64,000 bases of DNA from Pomacea canaliculata (Eukaryota; Mollusca; Gastropoda; Architaenioglossa; Ampullariidae), in the NCBI RefSeq assembly GCF_003073045.1, contig NC_037601.1, positions 5,053,872 to 5,117,871 on the forward strand, written 5' to 3'. Both the position numbers and the translations under genes were made by a program. The notes under the pieces were generated by a model. It saw nothing but the letters and a program-made list of their open reading frames with translations. It was not told the DNA's origin and made no database searches. Each line of letters opens with the position of its first letter. The first letter of the stretch is position 1. Shown here piece after piece: positions 1 through 11,649 of the stretch.

Positions 1-1
1 T

Positions 2-196
2 GTCTCCCCTCACCTGTTCGCCAACAAGTTTTCCTACGACTACATGCCGCTGGCCTACGACTGTGTGGAGGAATGGTACTGGCACAAGGTTCACCTGGAG
101 AACGTGGGGCAGGCGCCGGCACTGAACCTCACGCCATACCAGATGTCGACGATTGTGACGAAACGTTACAACGGACCCGTCAAGATCTGGGAGTGA
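2..196 (+). CDS. 3' end of a beta-1,6-N-acetylglucosaminyltransferase (core-2/I-branching, GT14), partial
   Basis: An open frame of 64 codons runs from base 2 to a TGA at 194-196. It contains H-LFANKF, then Y-x3-AYDCVEEW and HKVHLE. LFANKF followed by an acidic/hydrophobic stretch and a conserved Cys-[LV]-[ED]-E is characteristic of the C terminus of core-2 and I-branching N-acetylglucosaminyltransferases (GCNT family), type II Golgi enzymes that add beta-1,6-GlcNAc to O-glycans or poly-LacNAc. Only the C-terminal end is present; the catalytic domain and the membrane anchor lie to the left of the window. The frame is open at its left edge, so I cannot tell whether base 2 is inside an exon that continues or close to a splice site. 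The gene is on the same strand as the array but shows no relation to it. Confidence 0.75.
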   Translation, partial: VSPHLFANKFSYDYMPLAYDCVEEWYWHKVHLENVGQAPALNLTPYQMSTIVTKRYNGPVKIWE

Positions 197-776
197 GAGA
201 GACAGAAAGTGTGTGGTGAGGTTAAAGACTATTAAAATTTTAATTTACATACCAATTTCGCTGAATATACTAGCTGAACACAAGGAAAGGCCTCTGGAGA
301 TGAAACACTGTCAAAGGCAGCAACCTTCATAACTCACAACTTTGTGTCACATTGACCTCAGATGCAGGATTGAGGCTTGTGGAGGTAAAACAATCAGAAG
401 TGTAAAACATGATCTTGACATCTTTGCTCTCACACCAAAGTCTGCGGGCTCACTATGTTGTCTGCCTTTTGCAGCAAGTGAGCAGTGTTTGTCTATGCTA
501 AGAAAACTTCATTTTGTTTCTTTCTGCATGTGCATATTTCCTTTGAATACTTCTAACCCTGAGCACTTTAGATAATGAGCAGCATGGTGCTGAGTAGAAT
601 TAATAAATTGTATCGCATTGCACCAAGACTTTCCAAATTTGCAACATTTACCTAAGTAGTTAGCATTTGCAGCATGTTTCTGTGTATGTGTGCAGTGGTG
701 GGTGCATTTAGACAGTTCTTTGATGAAGCTCAGATGTTACCTCCCTTGACGCTTGCATAATTTAAAAAAATAATTT

Positions 777-980
777 ATGGATAAAGCGCAAAACCAGTCT
801 CACTCTATATCTGATCAACCCTTTGCTGACTACACTCAGCTGTACACCAGTTGTTCTCCTTCTCAGGCACACACTGCTATCCAGAGCATCCAAGACTGTA
901 TTTCTGATATTAGACTATGGATGACCCACAACAAGTTTAAAGTAAATGATGAAAAAACTAAAGTTTTTATCTTTCCATAG
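777..980 (+). mobile_element. CR1/Rex-like LINE reverse transcriptase fragment
   Basis: The frame reads ADYTQLYTSCSPSQAH, then IQDCISDIRLWM, then NKFKVNDEKTKVFIFP. This is the region around the catalytic Y/F-A-D-D box of non-LTR reverse transcriptases of the CR1/Rex type, where A-D-D-T-Q-LY, a W-M, and K-x-N-D-x-K-T-E are hallmarks. The second catalytic Asp is Tyr here (ADY instead of ADD), and only about 67 codons remain, so it is a dead fragment. Target-site repeats and a 3' tail are not evident. Confidence 0.7.
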
Positions 981-1239
981 AGGAGAGCCAGAGCTTACCT
1001 TTCACTGCCTATCTCTGTTTGGGTAGGCTAACAGAACATCCGGGCAATCAACAAGCAGTGATTAGGGGCTGCTACTCGCACAAACATGTTAATAAACTGT
1101 TTATCTGACTGGCTCCACACCACACAATTGTGAATGTAGTTTATCTGAACAGCTCGCGGGACTTTAATATGACGCACGTGCAGTGCAGGGTCGGAGCCAC
1201 GTGACAGGTGAACTTTGACGCACACGGCTCCGCCCTCTT

Positions 1240-1317
1240 GGTGGTGGTGGTGGTGGTGGTGGTGGTGGTGGTGGTGGTGGTGGTGGTGGTGGTGGTGGTG
1301 GTGGTGGTGGTGGTGGT
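1240..1317. repeat. (GGT)26 microsatellite
   Basis: An uninterrupted run of GGT covers 78 bases. Open frames of poly-Val and poly-Trp across it are artefacts of the repeat. Confidence 0.98.
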
Positions 1318-2440
1318 CTCACACGTATATTATAGGGAGAAATATTTTAGAAACTCCAAAGACTTCAGCTCACAAAATGCAAACACCCAGAAAGTCTCAC
1401 TGAAGAAGGAAAGCACACCATCATCCAGTGTTACAGTCTTCTGCTCTCAAGATGCACTAAGAGAATAAAATGTTTGATCAATTCATTAACCATGATGAGA
1501 CTGAAAACTCACTGAAAACAAAACATATTCTCATCGCCTGTTCCCTCTCATAAGTAGTAGGCAAACCTGTCTCATCGCAACATTTCTTTTAAATCGAGGA
1601 AAGACTCGTCAGCGAGCCCTTATCTACTGATTGTGTTTGATGAGGAAGGTAGGACTGCGGAAGATCTTGAGAACTCGTGTTTCTCTCTCTTTATCACTTT
1701 CACTCACACACCACACACACCACTCACCTCTCACACACACACACAATCAGGAAGTCTTATTCATCATGTGATTCAAACCACCCGTAGCCGGCGGGTTTTC
1801 ACTGAAGGGTAGGGCAAGAGATAGAACGGAAACTTCTCTTAATTCTTTCCCCGGGATTAATATTGTATAAAACTTCTTACTTACTTACTCCCTAACATCT
1901 TATTTGGTCTCTCAATTTATTGTTTTGCAAATTATTCATTATGCATCAGAGTATGTCAAAACTCCAGTTCGCACGAAAACATATCACGAAGTCTGGTCTT
2001 TTTTATAATAATTATTATTCAACTATCAGTTGAAGTCTTTTAGGACTGTCCACTTGTTCCTGGTGTGTAAACTGTAGAAACCGTGTTTTTTTTAAAAATT
2101 ATAATCTCTTTACTTTTGTTTACTGATCCATGTAGTGTTGTCAAACATTTTGGTGCGAAGTAGGGTGGCATTGGTTTCAGGACGGGACAGCTTCTAACAG
2201 AGATAATAATTAATAAAAACTGATAATTAATAAGTAGTTTTCTATGAATTGATTTTCTAACAATTAATGAATCATCAATCAATATAAATGTACCACCACA
2301 CTCTACCACAACCTGATGACCACGATCTGTACATCATGTACATAGCAAGCAATATGTGGAATGAATGAACCCAAGGTTTCCATCCTAACTCTTGGAACGG
2401 AGAGGAGGGGAGAGACAGTTTAGGGCGGTATACCAGAGGT

Positions 2441-2600
2441 ACCCCCAGGGGTGTACACGAGGGGTGGGGAGCAAATCTAGTGTGCTACACCGGCCTCATG
2501 CAGGTAGTTTGAGGTATAAAAATAGAGCACAACCCACGGAGGTATGAAAAGGATGTAAACACATACCTGTGTACACTCACCTGTAGACAGCAGACAGCAA
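2441..2600 (+). promoter_or_regulatory. Promoter of array gene 1: ACACCGGC and TATA box
   Basis: The array-wide motif ACACCGGC lies at 2487-2494, and a canonical TATAAAAATA at 2515-2524, 78 bp before the start codon. A start of transcription near 2545 is expected if the TATA box is used. In this copy and in gene 2 the ACACCGGC motif is therefore upstream of the TATA box. Confidence 0.6.
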
Positions 2601-2601
2601 C

Positions 2602-5275
2602 ATGGCCACCGCTACAGACTCCACTGTTCCACTGATTTCCACAGACACGAAAGGTTTGGGAAGAGTTTCTAGTTTGTTGACAGTGTTTTTTGTTTGTTTG
2701 TTTGTTTGTTTGTTTGTTGTTGTTGTTGTTTTTTGTTTTGTCTTGTTTTTGTATTTTTAGCTGGCACTGTTTTTGTTGATTTAAAACTATATTTGTAATC
2801 GTTTGGTTAAAAACAAGTTGTAATCCTCTGGTCCCACAGTTGATGTTTTGCTTGTTATACTTCTAGTTCCACGATGCGCGCATACAGACGAGCGTGAACA
2901 CACACAAACACACACACACACAAGCACACAAACAAACACACACACAAGCACACACACAGAATCTCTCTCTTCCTCTTTTCTCTTTTCCTTCTCACAAGTA
3001 TTCATAGACACTGGCGAGGAAAACGTTACATCAAGGAAAGACTTTCACTTTTATTTTATATATGTCAAACATGGAGAAAGTATGATAGGCAACACATATC
3101 ACAATCCTGTCTAAACATATCAGGTTGTAAAACCGAATCTTTCCTTTCTGTCTGACACATGCACGCAGACTCACACACAAACAATTACACTCGCAGTGAA
3201 AAGAGGTCAGGAGTTCATTACATACTGAATGTAAAACATACCCGTACCCGTACCCTTCATTTCGTGAGGCGCCAGTTCGTCCCGCAACCACTCAACCGAG
3301 AAGGTCGCTGGTTGTGCGTCTTGATATACTTCACTGTATCCGGCATGTAGAGGTTAAAGGTCGACAACGACAACATCCTGTTGAAATCAGCGGGTGGTAA
3401 TCGGTGGAGCGGAGTAAACAACACACCCTTCTTCTTGAAATACAAGCTCACAGACATTTCCGTGCAGAGAGAGGACAGCGATGATGTCACTATTGTCCAC
3501 GAATGGTTTCACTCTTCTGAAATAAATGTTTCCACATCCGTTGCTGATTTTACGGTTTATACTTTGTCTATGCTTGGCGATGTTTGCCCGCATTTAGAAA
3601 GAATGGGATTTTGTTGTTGTTGTTGTTGTTTTCGATTTTCGATTACAATTATTGAGATCAAAACTATTATTAAATTACTGAGTTTAATTGATCATTATCT
3701 TTTTTCATGATGGTAAACATGGCGGCTTGCTTATCTGATCTGATGCAGACGCATGTTTACAAATCTTATGTCATGGGTGGGAGGTGTCGGGTTATTAACG
3801 AACAAATTTGATGACCTTTCACAGACAGTTCATACAACTCTGAGGCAAAAACATTGTCACTGATGATTTTGATTTATACAGCCTCTACAAGTGTGTCGAT
3901 GAATAACACTCCACCCCCCGGGTACTACCAACTGCCACAATTCCACCCTGGGACTGGACCAGTCCTCTGCCCACCCCAGTTGATGGGAATGAACGTGATC
4001 CAGCCTACCTCAGCTGGGCCCACAATGATAGTGAGTTCTTATCAAGAATTTTCCTTTCTCGTTTTACATTAACACCTGTGTAAACATGAAATCTCTCCAG
4101 TTACATGGATACTCAAACATTTGCTGGATGATATGACAACAACAGTCTGTCTGCCCTGGAATTGAGGAATCATTTTCATTACAGATACACCGGGAAAGTT
4201 GGCTTAACTGTTCAAACTGATAAAAATAGAATAAAAAATTAAGTGTTTGAAACTTGGAAGTAACCATTGTGTTCTTTGTACAGCTTCTTAGATGAATTTG
4301 GTAATGATGCTGTCAACTTCAGATTAATATCAATCTTATTCCAATGATCACTATTGGCTTCCATGTGAGTTTGTAGTGGGGGTAGAGGGAACAACTGTTC
4401 CAATAACATTTTGTCCAAACTCTAAATACAGCCTTTTGAAATTTATACATTATTTCTGCGACTTAACAGAATTTGTTAAGACAATAGGGTCAAGTAGAGC
4501 GCAATCCAACCTATCTCTAGGTGTTTCCGGACAAGAAATCTGGACTTTCTACACCACTACACTGACTGAATTTTTAACGGCGATCCTTTGACTAGAGCAC
4601 TTTTGAAACCTAATCCTTCCATCCTTTTCACATGTATTCTTGATGTTTATTTTAAAACTATAGCAGATGACTCAGCCAGTGGTGACGGTACTGAAGCCAG
4701 CAACCACGTGTCCCCTGGTGATGTCGGTGCTCAGTTCCATTTTCTGTTGTTTCATCTGCGGCATGGCTGGCATCCTCGTCGCCTGGAAGGTACATCACGT
4801 GGTTTACGCCTGCCAATCAAATTTCACAAATACTCTTTGTATAATGTTTGAAAATATTTTTTTCTTTCAAATCTGCTTATGTTTCCGCAATCTATTTTTG
4901 CAAGTTTTTGTAAAAGTGTTAATAATCATGGATATTTTCACTCATGGTTTTCAATGTTTTAACCTCGGTATGCTTTCACACGTGTTATTGAATGCATTTT
5001 TAATCAGGGTACATTTTAAGATGTGCCTATAAACAAAGTATAATATTTATTAATTACATGGTGTTTGATGTCTGTTGCTGACTATGGTACATGTTCACAT
5101 CTGTTCACAGGCCCGCCTGGAGGTCCTGGAAAATAAGTACGAGCAGGCTCGCCATTCCATCAACATCGTCTGGATTTTCTTCGGCCTCACCATCTTCTTT
5201 GGACTCGTCACTTGGGGAATGGTGTCCTTCTACTTAGTCGTGATCGTACCAGGAATCTTCCGTTATTATAATTAG
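2602..5275 (+). CDS. Array gene 1: CD225/dispanin-like two-helix membrane protein (162 aa, clade A)
   Basis: Four exons give one open frame: 2602-2653, 3882-4030, 4667-4789, 5111-5275. All junctions are GT-AG, with intron phases 1-0-0. Residues 1-17 are the leader. Residues 18-67 are Pro-rich (TPPPGYYQLPQFHPG). Residues 68-108 hold hydrophobic helix 1 with SSIFCCFICG. Residues 109-162 hold YEQARHS followed by helix 2. FCC in helix 1, a basic loop, then A-R-x-S before helix 2 is the CD225 layout found in IFITM proteins, which are tail-type membrane proteins of endosomes and plasma membrane; the Cys pair is palmitoylated in IFITMs. The Cys-rich GCYYR tail found in most array members is absent: the protein ends FRYYN. 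The first intron holds TTTG/TTG and CA simple repeats. CD225 membership is by motif; the function is unknown. Confidence 0.8.
2690..2958. repeat. Simple repeats in intron 1 of gene 1: (TTTG)n/(TTG)n and (CA)n
   Basis: TTTG/TTG tracts cover about 2690-2732 and CA-rich tracts about 2897-2958. The small open frames rich in Thr-His or Cys-Val across the latter are repeat artefacts. Confidence 0.9.
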
Positions 5276-5706
5276 CATTCTTATTGTACTAAAGCAACAG
5301 GTCATTCCACAGTTCCCTCTGAATTGTCCTTTGTTTATAATCAGCGCTTTTTTCATAATGCTTCTTTGCTGTTTTGGTACCCACGGATGTTTATTTTCGT
5401 TTTCTTTTCATTCTCTCCGCTGGCTGCTGGAATGTCTGTCAAGAACAAAGACTCGCATTGAATTCCAGCAGTCCTTTTGTTTGATAGTTGTATTCAATCC
5501 ACGCACATTATACATGTAAATAGCATGCGCAAATAATGACAACCTTTTAACTTTTTAAATCATTCTTCTTTATATCTTGTTCTTTTGCTTACAATAATTT
5601 TACAGTTTATCAGTCAATTTATCTCTTTTTTGGTTTATGTCGGATCTTAACCCTCTCCCCCCTACACACACCATTTTGCTTTGTCTCGAAATATTTGTGC
5701 AATAAA
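5276..5706 (+). terminator. 3' UTR and poly(A) signal of gene 1
   Basis: AATAAA at 5701-5706 lies about 430 bp after the stop codon and is followed by a T-rich stretch. This is the first canonical signal after the stop. Confidence 0.55.
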
Positions 5707-5719
5707 GAATAATCTTTAC

Positions 5720-7560
5720 TGAAAGCCACAGAGACTTATTTAATATTCTACATACCGAAGTGGTGAAATATTTGCTTATGGGACTTGCTTATGAAAGCTT
5801 TAGTATCGATGACGAAGAAAATGTTGCCCTCGTTGCCAATAGACTTCAATTCTCCAGCTAAGGTGTCTGGAACTAGAACTCAACTGTCTGTGGTCTACTG
5901 GATGTAAGGTAGTTATTGGCTCATACCTGTACCAACCATGTGAAAGATGGTAGGGTGAATAAAAAACAAAAAAAATACTATTTGATATTACAACAAGGGT
6001 ATCAAGATGAGATCGTAGATGGAGCATGCAAAAATGTAGAAAGCATTCAGTGAAATAAAAAGAGAAGAAAACATTGAATGAAATAGGGTTACTCAAAGAC
6101 TGACAAGTATCTCATGACTAGGAAAGCGCTCAGTGGCTAATGGAAACTCAGTAGAGGACCCACAATCTGAAGAAAGTGTAACAAAGACTTATAACAGAAG
6201 CAATTGTTTGTGCGACTGCGACATGGACCAAGTTGTGAACGAGGGAGAAGGAGGAAAAAAGGTCTGAAAAAAATTATCCGTGTTTTTCGTTTTTCCTTAA
6301 CTTTGACCTTACATTCTCTTATTAACCCCAGAAAATTGGTGTTCGGTTTCCTTGTACAGTCACCTAGTGGGAAGTCTTTCCACTTGATTTCCTGATACTT
6401 TCCCCAACTGTTGTTCTTGTGTTCCAGTAACTTCTCAACCTTGTGCTGTGTGTCATCTGATACAAACTTTCTGGCACACATGGTCAAGAACACATCTGTT
6501 TCAAAAATCACAACTCAATTGCGCATTCTTTCTAGAAAAAAAAACACAAGGAATCCATAGGATGTCCAGGTCTTATATAATCACTGCCCGGTAAAGGACT
6601 TTCCTGAGAAAATCACAAATAGCAGATCACAATACCAGTAAACAAATACCGTCTACAAGGTATGCGACACGTGACTATAGTATGGTGACCACGAGTCATA
6701 CACCGAACTATAGTGTGGTGACAACGACTTTTACACAGACCCTTCTGGTCGAGGACACAAAATGACAGCAAAAATCACTCTTTCTTCCTCAGCCTCAATG
6801 TGTACCATTTGTACTAGTGATGGAGCCTCTCAATGAAAGTAGAAGCGGCGGTTATAAAACGTTAACACCCACCCTCACATTCACACCCACGCACTACCAC
6901 CCAAGTCACTCGCCATCCACCCACCTTTTCCGTTTCCTCTACAAACAAAATGATTTTAAAAATTTAGCAGGTTTACGACTCCGAATGCTGAGCTATTCTT
7001 CAGTGCTCACAGTTCGGGTGTGTTCCTTAACCCTTAACATTCTTACACTGACTGCATTCGTTCCTGTGTATTAACATTAACATTTAAGGGGTTAAAGGGA
7101 ACTACTTCTACACAACACTCTGCTGGCCAAAACGATCAGGAAATTGTACTGCACTATATTCTGTAAACCGCCTGAACCAGTTGTCGTCTTCCGATTAGGG
7201 TGACAAACTGAAAAAGAACCCCTCTAAATTATTCACCCGGAATAAATTAAGTCCTCAACTTTTCAAATTTTCTACATCCTAATTATTCCTTCATTTTTAA
7301 TTTTTTTTACATCTGATTTATTCCTTTGTGCATTCTTTACTTTTTACGCCTTTTTTCATCAAACTACCCTCAAAAAGCTCAGTTTCATGAAAAAGACATC
7401 AGTCAAACCAGTGGGGCTATGTACGATACACACTGGTGACTGATTTTTGTACTTCATGAGAATTCATCCATATCATGTTGTTAAATGTTTTGTAGTGAAA
7501 TAAGTTGGGACGAAAACGCTTTTGGGGTGGCGGTGGAAATATTTTTTTGTGTCAAGCTGT
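5720..7560. other. Intergenic between genes 1 and 2
   Basis: I see no gene here. An E-box CACGTGAC lies near 6667-6674, and a short imperfect direct repeat (CTATAGTRTGGTGACNACGA) occurs at about 6676-6695 and 6709-6728. Small open frames on both strands are unrecognised and not supported by codon use. Confidence 0.4.
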
Positions 7561-7579
7561 AAACCCCGGGTGGGCATAA

Positions 7580-7711
7580 TGAGTGAGCGATTCTAGTCTG
7601 ATACACCGGCAATCACAGAAGTATTAAGGAAGCACAGGGGTATAAAAATCCAGTGTAGAATCTGTACCGTGTACAACACACATCTGTCACCAGCAGACAA
7701 CACCAAAGACC
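7580..7711 (+). promoter_or_regulatory. Promoter of array gene 2: ACACCGGC and TATA box
   Basis: ACACCGGC at 7603-7610, TATAAAAAT at 7641-7649, start codon at 7712. The spacing of motif, TATA box and ATG is close to that of gene 1, which fits a tandem duplication of these two. Confidence 0.6.
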
Positions 7712-9530
7712 ATGGTCTCCGATGAAGACTGTAAACTTATACAGACATCGATAGATGAGAAAGGTTTGGGAAGCGTTTCTAGTTGGTTTTTTCTTTTTAA
7801 TTTTGTTCCTTTGATTTGCATTGTTTTTCTTGTTTTAAAGTTATCTGCAAATTGTTTCCTCAAAATTTGAAATTTGTAAAGCAAATGCATTTTTTCTTGA
7901 GTTTTAATTAGTTTTGGGTCCTGGTGCTGTTTCGACAGATACACTTGACTGGCTTGATAAGGGCAAAACTGGCGGTTTGGTTGATCTTATAATACAGAAG
8001 AATATTCACACATTATGGATACCTTGTGTCACAGCGGGATCTGTCTATATTATTAGATATTTGCAGAAGTGTATATAACTATTACTGATGATTTTAAAAT
8101 GTCTGGGACAGCCGAAACACCTGTGCAGATGACTTACACCCCACCTCCCGGGTACTACCCAGGACCACAAGTCCAGTCTGACAGCAGACCTGTCACCAGC
8201 ACACCCCAGCTCGCGGGGATACAATCAAATCATTTCAACTTAAGTAGGAATCCCGTGGATGTGAGTGGTTTTTTAACCAATGTGACATCTTTTACTTATC
8301 TATTTACATTAAGGTATTTGCTAACACAAAGAATATTTTTACGTTTACAAACGTACTAGATATTGTGAAAAAGTAGGTGTAACTGTTTACACTTATAAAA
8401 CTAAAAAAAAAATTGAAAGTGTTACAAATTTCTAGTAAATAATGAAAAAATGTGCTCATTTAAAAACCCGAAACAAGACAGAACTTTAAAAAATACCAAT
8501 TTTCTGATTATTAGGTGCTGGGTACCTTCTCCCTAAATGTTGGTAAACATCTTCGTTTTTTAGATAAAAGCCTAAAAAACACAAAAATACTCAGAAAGAG
8601 GCCAACATCGTGAGATCACGTTAATATACAGGTAGGCTTACCGAAAATATAGTTCCAGCCCTATAACTTGTTCCGGCTATCACAATGTAAACATATTTAT
8701 TTACAATTCTGATGTTCCCTGAGCATGACGAAATGCATCTTGGGAGAGGAAGCGGGTATTCTCTTTGTAGAAACATAGATATTCCTTACAATCATTAGAA
8801 AAACCTGAATTTTCATTGAATTTTAGTGATGTTCATACTTATAGCTGCATTTGAAGAGAAGGTAGAGAATACCTGGACAGCCTTGCAAGTCTGATGTCAT
8901 TAGAAAAGAAACTGTGTCATCCGAGCTCTAGCCTTGCAGACACACCAGAAAAATACACAAACCCGCATAAACACACATACAAACATTTTATATTTTATTC
9001 ATTCACCCCTTGAGAGTACGAAGAAATATACACAATCAACAGTTCACAAGTATTCAAGTATTTCTCTAGAAGTATTCTAACGGTTTCACACAGAATGCAA
9101 AAAGCTGATATCCAGAGAATCAGAAGTTCCAACGAGAGAGTGCAAATTCGCAATCATGTAATCAACTATAATTTACTGTGTACTAATTAACTAAAATGTG
9201 AAAACCTTTGACAGAGCTGAGAGACACAGGTGTCACTCCCTTGAACACAACTCACCACAGAAACCTAAACAGTAAAATACAATTACACAAAGAAAACTCT
9301 CCTGAAAGAACCTGACCATCCGAATCCAGCATCCTCAGATGTACTGTCTCTTGTTATTATTATGGCAGATGACTCGGCCAGTGGGGTTTGTGGCGAGGCC
9401 AGGAACTCTGGTGAAGAAACAGGAGCGGACCCGCGACACCACCAACAACTACTGGGCTGTATTCGGTTTTGCCGTCTGCATCTTCTTCGTCCTCTTGATC
9501 AGGTTCATGTATTCTTATGTCACTCATTAA
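7712..9530 (+). CDS. Array gene 2: shortened clade A member with a single C-terminal helix (120 aa)
   Basis: Exons 7712-7763, 8112-8260 and 9369-9530 give one open frame with phases 1-0. Exon 1 and exon 2 are colinear with gene 1: exon 2 is again 149 bp and reads TYTPPPGYYPGP. The third and last exon begins like exon 3 of the family (MTRPV after the AG) but lacks the FCC helix. It runs straight into a segment resembling exon 4 (R-x5-NNYWAVFGFAVCIFFVLLI), so exons 3 and 4 look fused with loss of helix 1. The product would be a Pro-rich cytosolic segment with one C-terminal anchor. The frame is intact and splice sites are good, so it may be a functional derivative; a decaying copy is the alternative. 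Confidence 0.65.
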
Positions 9531-9736
9531 AAACCTCAGAAGATGTCATTCTGAGAGAGTAGTTATATATTTACACATGCTGCATTTTGAAGTGCATGTA
9601 TATGTATGTGGGCATAGAAATTGAGAATAACTATTCTTGACATTACTTATTGCTGGATTGTATTACAACAGTTGTCAGATGTGTAGTTATTTTCTTATTC
9701 ACACCCTTGCTGAAGCTGTGCCCTTAAAGTAATAAA
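9531..9736 (+). terminator. 3' UTR and poly(A) signal of gene 2
   Basis: AATAAA at 9731-9736, about 200 bp after the stop codon. The AATAAAGAAT context matches the signal of gene 1 at 5701. Confidence 0.55.
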
Positions 9737-9739
9737 GAA

Positions 9740-11510
9740 TCAATCAATCTGATTCATACTGAAATACCTCATTTCTTAATCTGAATCTTGCATTGTAGAT
9801 TTTCACTTTCCCTACTTGAATTCTGCATTTTTTTTCAATTTAGTTTATGTAGTATGTGAACATAATCAATCTCAATTACTGTCCATGTTTGGATGTAAAG
9901 TAATGATGTTGCTGTACATATTACATATTTATACCATTGGAAGTTAATTGTATTTCTTTCCACACTACAGTTTATGAAAATGCTAATGATGGCTGCTGTT
10001 GTTCCCCTTGAAATGGACTCAGACCTACTCAATAAAAATTGGAATTTAATCGAATCTGTGTGTGTGTCAGAAAGCACTCATTGCACCCACATTTATCAGG
10101 TTACCTTCTCCACAAAAGTTAGTATCGACATGTATACGTATTCAACCAACGTGTACAGACTGTCTTATGTACTTTCGCTAGTCAACAGTCACAATAGATG
10201 TGAAGCCGAAGATTACATTTTTCTACTGACCTCGAGAGGCAGGGACAGAGGGAAGCGTGTTTCTAGTTAATTCCTTAAGAGCATCAATACAATATTTATC
10301 GCATTTAGCATCGTTTTCCTACTTTTAGGCTTACACAGCCATCAGGAAGCTGACGGGCAGGACATTGGTGGACTTCACTTCAACTAGGGCTCTGCAACGA
10401 AAAAAAAATAATCAAAAAACACAATCCACGGAGATGTTTGAGCCAAAAATAAAAAAAGCCTGTGATTTACTGTTTTAAAAAAATCTTCAAAAAAAATTAT
10501 TAAGGCCATTAAAAACGAAGAGAATAAAGACTGTCATTGTGACCTCTTGTCATTCTGACATATTTTTCACACAATGAGACTATGATCAGTATTTGTGGGT
10601 CACGTGACGTAGCAGCAAGACTAGGAAGTGGACAATTGACACATTGTATACAAAGTCCTTCATTTAACCGGATATCACCAACATGGCGTTTAGTTTAAAG
10701 GACTAGATCGGTGCAAAATTTTAGTATAATGAATGGCAAAGCTCAAAGAAACATTCTCTATCCCAAAATATGATAGAATATAGTTTTCCACTTCCAGACA
10801 TGCACACCACAAGGAGGTCTAAATCGTGACCTCGTGTTTGACACAGATGAGCCTGATTAACATATAGTCCCAGCTTCTCATTGACTAGACCTTCACAATG
10901 TGAATGTATTCATGTGCAATCCTGACCTGTTGTTGACATCATTTTGCTGAAGATGTTGTTTGTGGATGTTTAAATACCGAAAACAAAAGAGGAGAAAGTA
11001 CTCGCCCAGACGGCGAAGGTTACTGTCCGAGCTTTACCCAGTCATTAGAAAATAATTTTTCGCTCCAGTAGACATTTAACATGAAGACAACAACAAAGAA
11101 TGAACTTTAGTCACTGTGTATTGTATTAGGAAGGTGTGGAGCATTAATGTTCCTCCCTAACAAATTTTCCTCCCTCACCAACCGAGTACCTATGATTCTC
11201 GTCTGCCCGAGATGTGCCATTTTCCCTTGTTTTCAGATAAGAACAGAACAGTTTAAGTACAACACGTAGTCCTACAATACTCATGTTTCGATGTGGAATA
11301 AAATATTCAGGTAGTCCCACATACTCCAGATCAGAGACGGTGTTTCAATGTCCCACACTATCTACTGAAGCAAGTGTATGTAAAACAATGTTGATTGTAT
11401 AGGGGTCTGAATTATTATGAATGATTACTGATTAGTTATAATTGTGTGGACCGTCCCTTGGGACAAAAAAACTGTATTGTGATATGTTTTATGGAGCATA
11501 AAATATCTAC
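9740..11510. other. Intergenic between genes 2 and 3; upstream part of the clade B/C duplication unit
   Basis: No gene is recognised. From about 10,530 the sequence resembles the DNA upstream of genes 5, 6 and 7: a 'tgtgacctcgtgtc'-like block, then GTCACGTGAC, then a 'ggagcattaatgttcctccct' block near 11,140. This shows that more than 1 kb of upstream DNA travels with the gene in the duplication. Confidence 0.5.
10599..10608. promoter_or_regulatory. GTCACGTGAC palindrome (CLEAR/E-box type)
   Basis: A perfect 10-bp palindrome about 1.04 kb upstream of the gene 3 start codon. The sequence equals the consensus bound by MiT/TFE and USF bHLH-zip factors in animals. The same palindrome recurs at 19298, 20454 and 32321. 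Confidence 0.5.
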
Positions 11511-11513
11511 CCA

Positions 11514-11649
11514 AGGGGTACTAATACGAAGGAGGTAAAGGCAGTACATTACACTCTTACACCGGCAAAGGACACTACAACCCTTGAGTGACTTATCAGC
11601 TTCAGCAACATCCGGGCAACAGTAATATTCTCTGATCTACATCATCAAA
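11514..11649 (+). promoter_or_regulatory. Promoter block of array gene 3
   Basis: The block GGTACTAATACGAAGGAGG (about 11,518-11,536) is followed by ACACCGGC at 11559-11566, 91 bp before the ATG. The same two-part layout is found in genes 4-7. There is no canonical TATA box between the motif and the ATG. Confidence 0.55.

Larger units (their letters stand above)
197..2440. other. Intergenic: 3' UTR of the glycosyltransferase, LINE scrap, microsatellites
   Basis: Apart from the LINE fragment at 777-980 and the GGT microsatellite at 1240-1317, I see no gene here. A CCACGTGAC E-box lies near 1197-1205. AC-rich and ACTT-rich simple sequence occurs around 1690-1745 and 1870-1890. Small open frames in this stretch have no recognisable product. 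Confidence 0.5.

Noticed and set aside
1208-1468. Open frames with long poly-Val or poly-Trp
   Set aside because: They are translations of the GGT microsatellite and have no flanking coding signal.
2787-3114. Cys/Val-rich minus-strand and Thr/His-rich plus-strand frames
   Set aside because: CA repeat read on the two strands, inside intron 1 of gene 1.
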